The notes below the pieces were generated by a model that was given only the letters and a program-made list of their open reading frames with translations, searched no databases and was not told where the DNA came from. From Rhodospirillaceae bacterium (GTDB taxonomy: Bacteria > Pseudomonadota > Alphaproteobacteria > Kiloniellales > DSM-21159), in the NCBI GenBank assembly GCA_006969625.1, contig CP030885.1, forward strand, positions 1,933,430 through 1,997,429: DNA of 64,000 nt, in the 5' to 3' direction. This document shows, in pieces, positions 37,315-46,326 of this stretch (its first letter is position 1; each line of letters begins with the position of its first letter). The position numbers and the translations under genes are program-made.

Positions 37315-38319
37315 TTAACGTTCAATAGGGTGACGCACATCTCGCCGGAACGTGAGGCGACGCGCCTCGACGACCTTAAAGGTCGCCAGGGCGGGAAGGC
37401 CGAGTACCAGGTCGCGAATCCGCTTGGTCAAGGCGACGCCGAGCACCAGGTCGCTCGCCAGCCCCAACAGCGCGCCGACGCCCAGCAACCCGCCCTCCTG
37501 CACGCCCAGGCCACCCGGGATCGCGAAGCCTGCCGCCTTGGCGAGTTGGCCAAGGCTTTCGAGCACGAAGGCGGAAAGCGCGCCCGCCTCGATGCCTAGG
37601 ACGTCGAAGGTCAGCCACACCTGACCGGCACCGAGCAACCACCCGGCCAAGCGCCAGCCGCTGCAGGCGGCAAGACGTCGCCGATCGCCGTAGAAGGCAG
37701 CAAGCGCCGCATCGGTCGCACGGCCACCTTCGGCGACGGCGACGAGCCGACCGCCGGACAGCCTGGGGCCCAGCGCGGCCAGCCGGCCGAACAGGCCGCG
37801 ACGCTGGGCCAACACGAAGGCGAGAACAAGCAGCGCGAAGATCCCAAGGCCGAGCACCGGTGCCAGGACATCGGCCGGCTGTGCGACCAGCAGCGCCAAG
37901 ACCATGGCGCCGACCATGCCGTAGGGCACCAGGGTGAACAAGCCGACGGTCAAGGTGGCCACGGCCGCCGCCGCCGCCGTCGGGCCAGGCACGCCGGCCA
38001 GCGCCATCAGCCGCGCCCGCGCCGCCTCGCCGCCGATCTGCGCGACCGGCAATAGCGCATTGACGGCATCGCCGATCCACCAGGCGCGCCAAGCCGCCGC
38101 GAATCCGCAACGCGTCTCGCGCGGCAGCGCACTGCGCAGAGCCTGGGCATTGGCGGCGATCACCAAGAGCTGCGAGGCGACGATCAGGGCGATTGCCCAA
38201 CCGCCGGACCGCAGCGCCGCCAGCGCGCCCTCCAGGTCTGCCAACCACAGCACCAGCGCGAAGAGGCCGAGGCCAGCCGCAAGCAGCAGCAGGCCGCGCA
38301 GCCTAGCGGAGGTAGCCAT
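37315..38319 (-). CDS. hpnL: HpnL, hopanoid-associated flippase-like membrane protein
   Basis: 334 residues with about eight hydrophobic segments in the lysylphosphatidylglycerol-synthetase/UPF0104 flippase pattern. The conserved WWIGDAVNALLPVAQIGGEAARA and FAIPGGLGVQEGGLLG blocks are both present. HpnL proteins accompany hopanoid genes and are presumed to move lipid or sugar-lipid intermediates across the inner membrane. The start overlaps the end of hpnA by 17 bases, so the two are coupled. No soluble catalytic domain is present, which rules out a full MprF synthetase. Confidence 0.82.
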   Translation of the reverse strand: MATSARLRGLLLLAAGLGLFALVLWLADLEGALAALRSGGWAIALIVASQLLVIAANAQALRSALPRETRCGFAAAWRAWWIGDAVNALLPVAQIGGEAARARLMALAGVPGPTAAAAAVATLTVGLFTLVPYGMVGAMVLALLVAQPADVLAPVLGLGIFALLVLAFVLAQRRGLFGRLAALGPRLSGGRLVAVAEGGRATDAALAAFYGDRRRLAACSGWRLAGWLLGAGQVWLTFDVLGIEAGALSAFVLESLGQLAKAAGFAIPGGLGVQEGGLLGVGALLGLASDLVLGVALTKRIRDLVLGLPALATFKVVEARRLTFRRDVRHPIER

Positions 38320-39292
38320 GCGTCTTGAACCAGACGACAGCGTCGGCGATCGCCGTGCGCGCCGGACGGTGAGTGTAGCCGAGCGCCCGTTCCGCCTTGG
38401 CGCTGTCGAAGAACATCAACTTCTCCGCCATGCGCACGCCGTCGACCGTGGCGAAGGGCTCGCCGCCGAAGCTGCGTGCCCAGGCTTCGGCGCCGTAGGC
38501 GAGCGGCAGGACGAGTCTGTGCGGCAGCCGAAGCCGGGCACGCCGGCGCCCGCAGACATCATCGACGATCTCCAGGATCTGGCGCAGTGTCATGTTGGCG
38601 CCGCCCAGGATGTAGCGCTCGCCGATCTCGCCCTTCTCGTAGGCCAGCCAATGTCCCTGCGCGACGTCGTCCACGTGGACGACGTTGAGCCCCGTCTCGA
38701 CATAGGCGGGCATCTTGCCCTGCGCGGCCTCCAGCACAACACGGCCGGTCGGCGTCGGCTTGACGTCGCCGGGGCCGATCGGCGCGCTGGGGTTGACGAT
38801 CACAACCGGCAGGCCTTCCTCGCGCACCAGCCGGGCGACGGCCTCTTCGGCCAGGAACTTGCTGCGCTTGTAGTCGCCGGTCATGTCGGCCAGGGTGGCG
38901 ACACAGCTCTCGTCCGCCGGCGCCGCGCCGCCGCTCAGCTTCAGAGTTGCGACGCTGGAGGTGTAGACGATCCGCTCGACGCCGGCCTCACCGGCCAAGC
39001 GAATCAGCGCCTGGGAACCCTCGACGTTGGTCTCGAACAGCTCCCGCGGATTGCGCGTCCACAGGCGGTAGTCAGCGGCGACATGGAACAGGCCGCGGCA
39101 TCCCTTGAGGGCGGGCTCGAGGCTGGCCGGGTCGCGCAGGTCGCCGACGACCGTCTCGACCGGCAGGCCCTCCAGGTTGCGGCGCGGGCTCGTTCCGCGC
39201 ACCAGAGCGCGCACCTCCTCGCCGCTGGCCAACAGGTGGCGCACGACCGCCGCGCCGACGAAGCCGCTAGCACCGGTCACCAGAAACGTCAT
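38303..39292 (-). CDS. hpnA: HpnA, hopanoid-associated sugar epimerase/dehydratase
   Basis: 329-residue extended SDR. It has an N-terminal FLVTGASGFVGAAVVRHLL (NAD-binding), a catalytic DYKRSKFLAEE (Tyr and Lys) and the NPSAPIGPGDVKPTPTG segment that is diagnostic of HpnA. It is believed to act on a hopanoid head-group sugar; the exact substrate is not proven. The ATG at 39292 overlaps the hpnN stop in an ATGA junction, and its end overlaps hpnL, so hpnN-hpnA-hpnL form a tight leftward operon. Confidence 0.92.
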   Translation of the reverse strand: MTFLVTGASGFVGAAVVRHLLASGEEVRALVRGTSPRRNLEGLPVETVVGDLRDPASLEPALKGCRGLFHVAADYRLWTRNPRELFETNVEGSQALIRLAGEAGVERIVYTSSVATLKLSGGAAPADESCVATLADMTGDYKRSKFLAEEAVARLVREEGLPVVIVNPSAPIGPGDVKPTPTGRVVLEAAQGKMPAYVETGLNVVHVDDVAQGHWLAYEKGEIGERYILGGANMTLRQILEIVDDVCGRRRARLRLPHRLVLPLAYGAEAWARSFGGEPFATVDGVRMAEKLMFFDSAKAERALGYTHRPARTAIADAVVWFKTHGYLR

Positions 39293-41901
39293 GCCTGCGT
39301 CCTCCCCTTCTTCGGACGCCGCAGCACCTCGATCATCGCCGGCAGCACCACCAGGGTGGCGATCAGGGTGACCGTAATCGCCAGCGTCAAGAGTTGACCC
39401 ATCGAGGCCATGCCGAGGTGGCCGGATACCGCCAAGCTGCCGAAGGCGGCAATTGTGGTCAGCGCCGAGAAGAGGACACCGGAGGAGGTGGAACTGCGCA
39501 GGACGGCCTCGCCGCTGCCCTCCTCGCGCAGACGCAGGACGAAATGAATGGCGCTGGCGACGCCGAGGCCGAACAACAGCGGCAGGGCGATGATGTTGGC
39601 GAAGTTGAACGGGATGCCGAGCAAGGCAGCAGCCCCTGCCGTCCAGAGCGCGGCGAGCACCAGCGTCACGGCGATCAGCGCGATTTCGGATGGCCGCCGC
39701 AGCGTCACGCCGAGGATCAGCAGGACTGCGGCGAAGGCGAGGCCGGTCGCCGTCAGGAAGGCACGCAGGATGGCGTCGGCAGCGCCGGCGATGATCACAG
39801 GCGCCCCCGTCGCCTGCGGTGCCACCTCCAGCACGGCAGCGGCGAAGCGCCGCAGTGCGGCATTGTCGCGGATCGGCGTGGCCGGCCGGACCTCGAGTCG
39901 CAACGTCTCGTCCGACTGCCAGCGCTGCCGGATCTCCGCCGGCAAGTCGTCCAGGCCGATGGGTCGGGTCGGCGAGACCGCCGTCTGCAGGCGCTGCAAC
40001 GCGGCCGGGAAGTGACGCATCAGCCGCGCATCGAGTTCGGTCACGGGCGCCCGCTCCGCCGCTTCCAGGGTCTCGAGGGCCGAGGCCAAGCGGGCAGCCG
40101 ACAGCCCCAACGCGCCCTCGCCGGACCCCAACCGCTCGGCCAGCGCCCGCAGATCCCGAAAGGCCGCCGCCAGGGCCTCCGGTGGGGCCTCGCCGCGAGT
40201 CGGCTCGGCCAGCAGCAGCGGCTGGATGACGAAGGCGAGATCCTCCAGGGCGACCAGCTTGTCCTCCTGGCGGCGTGGGACGAAGTCCTGCAGGCGGTGC
40301 ACGCCGCCCACCTCGGGCAGCGCGCGCAGGGCACGGGCGGTGACTTCCGCCTCGGCCGCACCTTCCACCACCACGTCGATGCGGTAGGGCGTGGTCTCGG
40401 GATCGCCGGCCAACTCGAAGAAGGTCTCCACCGATTCGAACTGCGGATCCTTCAGGTTGATCGGGTCGAAATCGAAGACCACGCCGGGTGCGGCGAAGCC
40501 CGCGCCGAGGCTGAGCACCGCCGCCGTCGCCAGTGTGGAGCGCGGCGCCAGGCGTGGCAGGCGCCGCCCGCCGCCGGCGCGCGGCGGACCGACCCGCCGC
40601 AGCGGCAGCAGCGCAAGCACCGCCGGCAGCACGGTAAAGGTGGCGACCAAGGCGATCAGCATGCCGGCACCGGCGATCAGGCCGAGCTCGGCCAGCCCCA
40701 GATAATCGGTCGGCAGGAAGGCGAAGAAGCCGGCCGCCGCGCAGACCGCCGAGAGGGCGATGCCGCGGCCCGCCGCGCCGAAGGCCCGGGGCATTGCCGC
40801 CGCGGCCTCGGCACGCACCTCCTCGCGATAGCGCAGGCAGGCATGGATGCCGAAGTCGACGGCTAGGCCGATGAACAGCACGGCGAAGGCGACGGAAATG
40901 AGATTGAGGCTGCCGACGGTGGCGGCCGCGAAAGCAGCGGTCCAAACCAGGCCGACCAGCAGGGTCGCCACCGTCGCCAACACCAGACGCAGCGAGCGCA
41001 ATCCGAAGGCGAGCAGGAGGGCGACCAACGCCAACGACAGCAGGCCGGCGGCCGAACCGCCCAACTGCACCGCCTGCAGCTCCTGATGGTCGAGGGCCAC
41101 AGGGCCGGTGAGGCGCACCCGGATGCCGCGCTCCGGCGTCAGGCCCGCTTCGCGTACCGCAGACTCGACCCGGCGGATGGCGCGTGCCGCCGGCTGCAGC
41201 GCGCCAGGCTCCAACTCCGGGCGGAGGATCAGGAAGCGGCGCGCCTTGGCAAGCTGGCCCGAATCGCCGGTGACCAGGGCCTGCCAGGACAGCGACAGCG
41301 GCCGCCCCTCGGCCTGTGCTTCGGCGACCGTGGCCATGCGAACCAGCAGGTCGGCAAGGGCGTCGGCCGAGCCGCCCTGCATCAGCATCTCGGGTCGCGC
41401 GGTCGCCTGCTCCAGTACGCGTGCCAAGCCGGTCAGATCGGGGCGTTCGGCGAGCAGGCTGAGCAGCGGCTGGGCGGCGACAATCCGGTCCGAGATGCCG
41501 TAGAGCGTCTCCAGGTCGAGGTAGAGCAGGCCGGCCTCCGCGAAGATCGGCTCGCTGCCCGGCCGGTAGACGTCGCGGAACGGCCGATCCGGGCCGCCCA
41601 AGGCTTCGGCAAGGTCTTCTGCGGCAGCGCTGGCGTCCTCCGGCGTCGGAGCGTCGATCACCACGACCAAAAGGTCGGAGAACTGCGGAAACAGACGGTC
41701 GAAGGCTTGGTCGTTCTGTCGAAACGGGACATCTTCGGCAATCATGTTTTCGGTGCCGGTGTCGATGCCAAGCCGCGTCGCTACGTACCATCCGCAAGCG
41801 AGCGTGACAGCCAGCGCGACGAGCAACGTCGCGCCGGCGCGGCGGCGGACCCCGCCGATCCAAACCGTCAGCCATCCGTCCGGCGGATTGACGACGTCCA
41901 T
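39289..41901 (-). CDS. hpnN: HpnN, RND-family hopanoid exporter
   Basis: 870-residue MMPL/RND protein expected to carry hopanoids from the inner to the outer membrane. One membrane segment at about 20-40 is followed by a large periplasmic domain, a block of five or six membrane segments (SAAGLLSLALVALLLAFGLRS onward), a second periplasmic domain and a final block ending near KKGRTQA. The overall 1+5+1+5 topology is standard. ATG at 41901 is selected because the membrane segment then has the normal distance from the start; the open frame continues 32 codons further. It is divergent from hpnM, and the two starts are only 80 bases apart. Confidence 0.92.
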   Translation of the reverse strand: MDVVNPPDGWLTVWIGGVRRRAGATLLVALAVTLACGWYVATRLGIDTGTENMIAEDVPFRQNDQAFDRLFPQFSDLLVVVIDAPTPEDASAAAEDLAEALGGPDRPFRDVYRPGSEPIFAEAGLLYLDLETLYGISDRIVAAQPLLSLLAERPDLTGLARVLEQATARPEMLMQGGSADALADLLVRMATVAEAQAEGRPLSLSWQALVTGDSGQLAKARRFLILRPELEPGALQPAARAIRRVESAVREAGLTPERGIRVRLTGPVALDHQELQAVQLGGSAAGLLSLALVALLLAFGLRSLRLVLATVATLLVGLVWTAAFAAATVGSLNLISVAFAVLFIGLAVDFGIHACLRYREEVRAEAAAAMPRAFGAAGRGIALSAVCAAAGFFAFLPTDYLGLAELGLIAGAGMLIALVATFTVLPAVLALLPLRRVGPPRAGGGRRLPRLAPRSTLATAAVLSLGAGFAAPGVVFDFDPINLKDPQFESVETFFELAGDPETTPYRIDVVVEGAAEAEVTARALRALPEVGGVHRLQDFVPRRQEDKLVALEDLAFVIQPLLLAEPTRGEAPPEALAAAFRDLRALAERLGSGEGALGLSAARLASALETLEAAERAPVTELDARLMRHFPAALQRLQTAVSPTRPIGLDDLPAEIRQRWQSDETLRLEVRPATPIRDNAALRRFAAAVLEVAPQATGAPVIIAGAADAILRAFLTATGLAFAAVLLILGVTLRRPSEIALIAVTLVLAALWTAGAAALLGIPFNFANIIALPLLFGLGVASAIHFVLRLREEGSGEAVLRSSTSSGVLFSALTTIAAFGSLAVSGHLGMASMGQLLTLAITVTLIATLVVLPAMIEVLRRPKKGRTQA

Positions 41902-41981
41902 GTTCGCCCCGATGTATAGCTCGCGCGGCGGCCCAACCGGTCGGTCAGGCCGCCGCGCCTCATGTTCAGGAGAGTTCTCGC

Positions 41982-42680
41982 GTGCTTCGGACGGCAAACA
42001 AAGCCTTCAGCTTCACCCAGGTCAATGCCCGTCTCGCCGGCCGCCCCAGGTTCGGTCGCCAGGTCGGCGCCCTTCTGATGGCGGTGGCGCTGGCGCTCGT
42101 CGCGCCTGCTGGGGCCGCACGGGCGGCGGACACACCAGAGCAGACGGTTCAGGACGTCAACGAGGCGCTGCTGTTCGCCATGCGCAACGCCGCGGACCTC
42201 GGCTTCGAAGGCCGGCACGCGTACCTTGCGCCCCTGCTGACACAGTCCTTCGACCTGTCGGCCATGGCGCAAATCGCCGTCGGGCGCCATTGGCCGAGCT
42301 TCAGCGACGCGGAGAAACAGGCCCTGATCGAGCGCTTCACGGAGCTGTCGATCTCCACCTTCGCCAGCCGCTTCGACGGCTACTCCGGCGAGCGGTGGCA
42401 GGTCGTCGGCACCAAGGATGCGCCGCGTGGCGGCGTGATCGTGGAGAACCGTCTGATCACCGGAGACGGCGAGACCATCCCGATCGACTACCTGGTGCAT
42501 CAGACCGACGGCGGCTGGAAGATCCTCGACGTCTATCTCGACGGAAGCATCAGCGAACTGGCGCTGCGCCGCAGCGAGTTCACCTCCGTGCTCAAGTCCG
42601 ACGGTGTCGACGGCCTCTTGCAGCAGATCGCCCAACAGGTCGACAAGCTGGGCACCGCGAGGACGCTCAGCACCAACTAG
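41982..42680 (+). CDS. hpnM: HpnM, MlaC/Ttg2D-like periplasmic lipid-binding protein
   Basis: 232 residues. A signal peptide (GALLMAVALALVAPAGAARA) is followed by a single MlaC-type domain: FDLSAMAQIAVGRHWPSFSD, a central RFTELSISTFASRFDGYSG and a C-terminal GWKILDVYLDG SISELALRRSEF region. MlaC-family proteins ferry phospholipids through the periplasm, and HpnM is the member linked to hopanoids and probably works with HpnN. GTG start at 41982 with AGGAGA eight bases upstream. Its stop overlaps the convergent glycosyltransferase stop by four bases. Confidence 0.9.
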   Translation: MLRTANKAFSFTQVNARLAGRPRFGRQVGALLMAVALALVAPAGAARAADTPEQTVQDVNEALLFAMRNAADLGFEGRHAYLAPLLTQSFDLSAMAQIAVGRHWPSFSDAEKQALIERFTELSISTFASRFDGYSGERWQVVGTKDAPRGGVIVENRLITGDGETIPIDYLVHQTDGGWKILDVYLDGSISELALRRSEFTSVLKSDGVDGLLQQIAQQVDKLGTARTLSTN

Positions 42681-43933
42681 CCCGCCGCGACCTCGTCGTA
42701 GGCCGCCTGCCAGGCGGGCAGCAAGTCCTCTTCCAGGACCTGCCGCCACGACGGCCAGTGGCGCAGCACGTGGGCCCGCGCCCGGCGGCCCATCTCGGCA
42801 CGGCCCTGCGGATCGTCGAGCAGTCCGGCGATGGCTCCCGCCCATCTGGCCGGGTCCTGGCCCGGCACGACAAGTCCCTCGCCCTCCGTACCCATGGTGC
42901 GGGCGCCGATCCCCTCGTGATCGGTCACCAGCACCGGCAGGCCGGAGGCGCGCGCCTCGATCACCACATTGCCGAAGACCTCGCTGTCGGACGGGAAGAC
43001 GAAGAGGTCGCTGGACGCGTAGGCGCGGCTCAGATCGTCGCCGTGCAGACGTCCCGGCATGACCGCCGCTTGCCCCAAGATCTCGTGCACCGCCGCGCGG
43101 GCGGCGCCCTCGCCGGCGATCAGCACCATGACCGGACGTCCGGTGTCGCGCAGACGCTTGGCGGCGCGCGCCAAGGTCAGGACCCGCTTCGACTCGTCCA
43201 AACGCCCGACGAAGAGCAGCACCTGGACTTCCGGTGCGATCCCGAAGTTCTGCTGCAACCAGGCACGGTCGCGGAAGGCCGGGCTAAAGCGGTCGAGCTG
43301 TATCCCGCGGCGCAGGCGACCGATCCGCGCAGGATCGACCGCGTAGGCGAAGCGCGCGATGTCCTCCTGGCGCGAGATCAGCACCCGTCGGCAGGGCGCG
43401 AGCAGCCGCCCGACCTTTCGGGCCTGGCGGCGGGCGAAGAGGGCGTCAAGGCGAAAGCTGCTCAGCAGCATCCGGCCGAGACGGCTGCGGCCGAGGATTT
43501 CCTGCCCATAGTGCTCTGTAAAGCGCTGCAGGTCGGTGTGCAGCGAAGCGGTCAACGGCAGCCCGTGCCGCTGTGCCACGCGCACCGCCGTGCGGCTCAA
43601 CGCAAAGGCGTGCGTATGGTGCAAAACGTCGTGCTGCGGCAGGAGCGTCGCAAGCCGCGGGTGGAACAACGCCAGGTCCGTATGTCCGGCGCCCTGCCTG
43701 AGGAACGCCACGCGCTCGGTTCCGAAGCGTGGGCGCACCGCATGGAAGCGGACATTGGCGGCCAGCGCCTCGACCGTCTCTTGCCGGCCCAGTACGTAGA
43801 TCGCGAGGTCCAGGCGGTCCGGCAGCTCCGTCGCCGCCTCGGCGAAACGCTCCCAGCACTTGACGTGGCCGCCTGCCTCGTGCCCGCGGTGCAGGTCGAG
43901 CGTCACGCCGACGGACAGCGGCCGATCCGTCAT
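42677..43933 (-). CDS. Glycosyltransferase, GT4-like (group 1)
   Basis: 418 residues with a GT-B fold. The N-terminal acceptor domain includes HEAGGHVKCWERFAEA and LPLTASLHTDLQRF. The C-terminal nucleotide-sugar domain includes LLFVGRLDESKRV and the E-x7-E motif in SEVFGNVVIEARASG. It resembles mannosyl/glucosyl transferases acting on lipids. Donor and acceptor cannot be assigned. It lies between hpnM and the farnesyl-diphosphate synthase gene, eight bases after the latter, so it may be co-transcribed and act on a hopanoid or other polyprenyl-derived lipid (inference from position only). Confidence 0.78.
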   Translation of the reverse strand: MTDRPLSVGVTLDLHRGHEAGGHVKCWERFAEAATELPDRLDLAIYVLGRQETVEALAANVRFHAVRPRFGTERVAFLRQGAGHTDLALFHPRLATLLPQHDVLHHTHAFALSRTAVRVAQRHGLPLTASLHTDLQRFTEHYGQEILGRSRLGRMLLSSFRLDALFARRQARKVGRLLAPCRRVLISRQEDIARFAYAVDPARIGRLRRGIQLDRFSPAFRDRAWLQQNFGIAPEVQVLLFVGRLDESKRVLTLARAAKRLRDTGRPVMVLIAGEGAARAAVHEILGQAAVMPGRLHGDDLSRAYASSDLFVFPSDSEVFGNVVIEARASGLPVLVTDHEGIGARTMGTEGEGLVVPGQDPARWAGAIAGLLDDPQGRAEMGRRARAHVLRHWPSWRQVLEEDLLPAWQAAYDEVAAG

Positions 43934-43940
43934 TCGCTGG

Positions 43941-44843
43941 CTAGTTCGAGCGTTCGAGCACGAAGCGCGACAACTGCCGCAGGGTTTCCCCACGCGCGCC
44001 GAAGGGCGCCAGGCGTTCGGCGGCCGACTCGGCAAGCCGCGCCGCCTCGGCGCGCGCGCCCTCGATCCCGAGCATGCCGACGAAGGTGGCCTTTCCCATC
44101 TCCGCGTCCTGGCCGGCCGGCTTTCCGAGGTCCTCGGCCGTCGAGGTGACGTCCAGCAGGTCGTCGACGATCTGGAAGCAGAGGCCGAGATCGGCGGCGT
44201 AGCCGGCCAGCCGCTGCCGCGCGTCGGCGTCCGCCTGACCCAGAATACCGCCCGCCTGGGCGGAAAAGCCGATCAGTGCACCCGTCTTCAACGCCTGCAG
44301 GGTGGTGATGCCGGCCAGGTCCAGCCCGTGCCGCACGGGCGAGATGTCGATCATCTGTCCGCCGACCATGCCGTCCTTGCCGCTGGCGGCCGCCAGGGCG
44401 CCGACCAGCTCGATGCGCACGCCCGCGTCCGGGTGGGTGGCCGGGTCCGCCAGCACCGTGAAGGCCTCGGTCAGCAGGCCGTCGCCGGCGAGGATCGCCA
44501 CGGCCTCGTCGAACCGCTTGTGCGTCGTCGCCCGTCCGCGGCGCAGGTCGCTGTCGTCCATCGTCGGCAGGTCGTCGTGCACCAGGCTGTAGCAGTGGAC
44601 CATCTCGACCGCCGCCCCCGCGCGCAACGCCTGAGACTCCGACACGTCGAAGAGGGCGGCGCTCTCCACCACCAGGAAGGGCCGCAGGCGCTTGCCGCCG
44701 CCCAGGCTGGCGTAACGCATGGCGGCGATCACCGTCGCATAGGGCGCGGCCGACTCCGGCAGCAGCTCAGACAGCGTCGCCTCGAGGCGCGCCGCCCGCT
44801 CGCCCAGCCGTTGCTCGAGACTGATGCCGTCTCCGCCGTCCAT
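43941..44843 (-). CDS. ispA: Farnesyl diphosphate synthase
   Basis: 300-residue short-chain trans-prenyl synthase. Motifs in order are GGKRLRPFLV, the first Asp-rich motif HDDLPTMDDSDLRRGRAT, TGALIGFS and the second Asp-rich motif FQIVDDLLDV. Chain-length residues before the first motif (HCYSLVHDD) fit a C15 product. It makes FPP, the direct substrate of HpnD, so it feeds the adjoining hopanoid genes. In many Proteobacteria ispA follows xseB and precedes dxs, but neither is seen here. Upstream 140 bases hold nothing recognisable. Confidence 0.92.
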   Translation of the reverse strand: MDGGDGISLEQRLGERAARLEATLSELLPESAAPYATVIAAMRYASLGGGKRLRPFLVVESAALFDVSESQALRAGAAVEMVHCYSLVHDDLPTMDDSDLRRGRATTHKRFDEAVAILAGDGLLTEAFTVLADPATHPDAGVRIELVGALAAASGKDGMVGGQMIDISPVRHGLDLAGITTLQALKTGALIGFSAQAGGILGQADADARQRLAGYAADLGLCFQIVDDLLDVTSTAEDLGKPAGQDAEMGKATFVGMLGIEGARAEAARLAESAAERLAPFGARGETLRQLSRFVLERSN

Positions 44844-44984
44844 GGTCGCCTCGCCGAGTACCGTCTTGTTCGTGGCGGCGTTCTAGCACAGGCCCGGCAA
44901 GCCGTCGCAAGCCCTGGCGCCACGCGCGAGGATCGTTCGAAACCGCTTTGGCGCGACCGGCCGCTTGCCGCGGCTTCGCGTCGC

Positions 44985-46229
44985 TCAGCCTGCCGCAGCG
45001 TTGGCACGCTCCAGCACGGCGGCCAGCAGGACGTTGCAGCCCGCCTCCAGGTCTTCCAGACTCGCGTTCTCGATCTCATTGTGGCTGATGCCGTCCTCGC
45101 AGGGCACGAAGATCATGCCGGTCGGCGCCACCTTGGCGACATAGACGGCATCGTGACCGGCGCCTGAAACCATGCGGCGGTGGGAATAGCCGGCCGCCTC
45201 GGCGCCGCGCTCCACCGCCTCCACGCAGGCCGGATCGAAGGGGGTGGGCGGCAGGGTCCAGATCTCCTCGATCTCCAGCTCCAGGCCGGCCGCCTCGGCG
45301 ATCTCGGCGATTTCCTTGCGCAGGGTGGCGTCCATGGCAGCCAGGCGCTCGGCCTCCGGATGGCGGACGTCGATGGTAAGGAAGACCTGGCCGGGAATGA
45401 CGTTGCGGGAGTTGGGGCGGTTGACCAGCATGCCGACCGTGGCGCAGGCGTCCGGCTGGAAGTCGAAGCCGATGCGGTCGACCAGTCCGACTATGCGCGC
45501 GGCGCCGACCAGGGCGTTGCGGCGCCGCGCCATCGGCGTCGGGCCGGCGTGCGCCTCCTGCCCCGTCACGGTCACCTCGTACCAGCGTTGGCCTTGGCCG
45601 CCGGTGACCACGCCGATGGTCTTGCCCTCGGCCTCAAGGATCGGGCCCTGCTCGATGTGCGCCTCGAAATAGGCGCCGATGGGATGCCGGCCGACCGGCT
45701 CCGCGCCGTGGTAGCCGATCCGCTCCAACTCCTCGCGCACCGTCGTGCCGTCGGGGTCGGTGGTGTTGAGGCACTTTTCCAGGTCGAACTCGCCGACGAA
45801 GGCGCCCGAGCCGAAGGTCGCCGGCGGGAAGCGCGAGCCCTCCTCGTTGGTCCAGACCGCCACCTCGATCGGCGCCTCGGTCTCGTAGCCGGCCTCGTTC
45901 AGGGTGCGCACCACCTCGAGACCGGCGAGCACGCCGTAGACACCGTCGAACTTGCCGCCGGTCGGCTGGCTGTCCAGGTGGCTGCCGGTGACGATCGGCG
46001 GAAGCGCGTCGTTGCGCCCGGGACGGCGGGCAAAGATGTTGCCGATGCCGTCGACCGTGACGCTGCAGCCGGACTCCTCGCACCAGCGCACGAAGAGGTC
46101 GCGGCCCTGCTTGTCCAGGTCGGTCAGCGCCAGGCGGCACACGCCGCCCTTCTCGGTAGCGCCGATCTTGGCCATCTCCATCAAGCTGTCCCAAAGGCGC
46201 TTTCCATCGATGCGCAGGTTCTTGTCCAT
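44985..46229 (-). CDS. M20-family Zn-dependent amidohydrolase (N-carbamoyl-amino-acid hydrolase/allantoate amidohydrolase group)
   Basis: 414 residues. The dinuclear metal site of the family is visible: GSHLDSQPTGGKFDGVYG (His, Asp), NEEGSRF (Glu), a dimerisation domain containing FEAHIEQGP and GQEAHAGPTPM, and the C-terminal SGAGHDAVYVA and PCEDGISHNE (His). It hydrolyses a ureido bond of an N-carbamoyl amino acid or a related compound, and the exact substrate is not readable. ATG at 46229; GAAAGGAGG lies upstream at rather long spacing. Divergent from the rRNA methyltransferase gene, with 97 bases between starts. No hydantoinase gene is nearby. Confidence 0.85.
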   Translation of the reverse strand: MDKNLRIDGKRLWDSLMEMAKIGATEKGGVCRLALTDLDKQGRDLFVRWCEESGCSVTVDGIGNIFARRPGRNDALPPIVTGSHLDSQPTGGKFDGVYGVLAGLEVVRTLNEAGYETEAPIEVAVWTNEEGSRFPPATFGSGAFVGEFDLEKCLNTTDPDGTTVREELERIGYHGAEPVGRHPIGAYFEAHIEQGPILEAEGKTIGVVTGGQGQRWYEVTVTGQEAHAGPTPMARRRNALVGAARIVGLVDRIGFDFQPDACATVGMLVNRPNSRNVIPGQVFLTIDVRHPEAERLAAMDATLRKEIAEIAEAAGLELEIEEIWTLPPTPFDPACVEAVERGAEAAGYSHRRMVSGAGHDAVYVAKVAPTGMIFVPCEDGISHNEIENASLEDLEAGCNVLLAAVLERANAAAG

Positions 46230-46326
46230 CGTCTTCGCGTGCCTCCTTTCCGCGTCCCGCATGCTAGACCGAGCCTAGCCAGACGGACGCCGGCGAACCA
46301 GCGAAGGAAACGGCACAGCGTCAGCC

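Noticed and set aside
38303..41875. 1190-codon minus-strand frame joined in phase to hpnA
   Set aside because: Its first part is the out-of-frame shadow of hpnN; only the last 329 codons are the real hpnA, with an ATGA overlap fixing its start.
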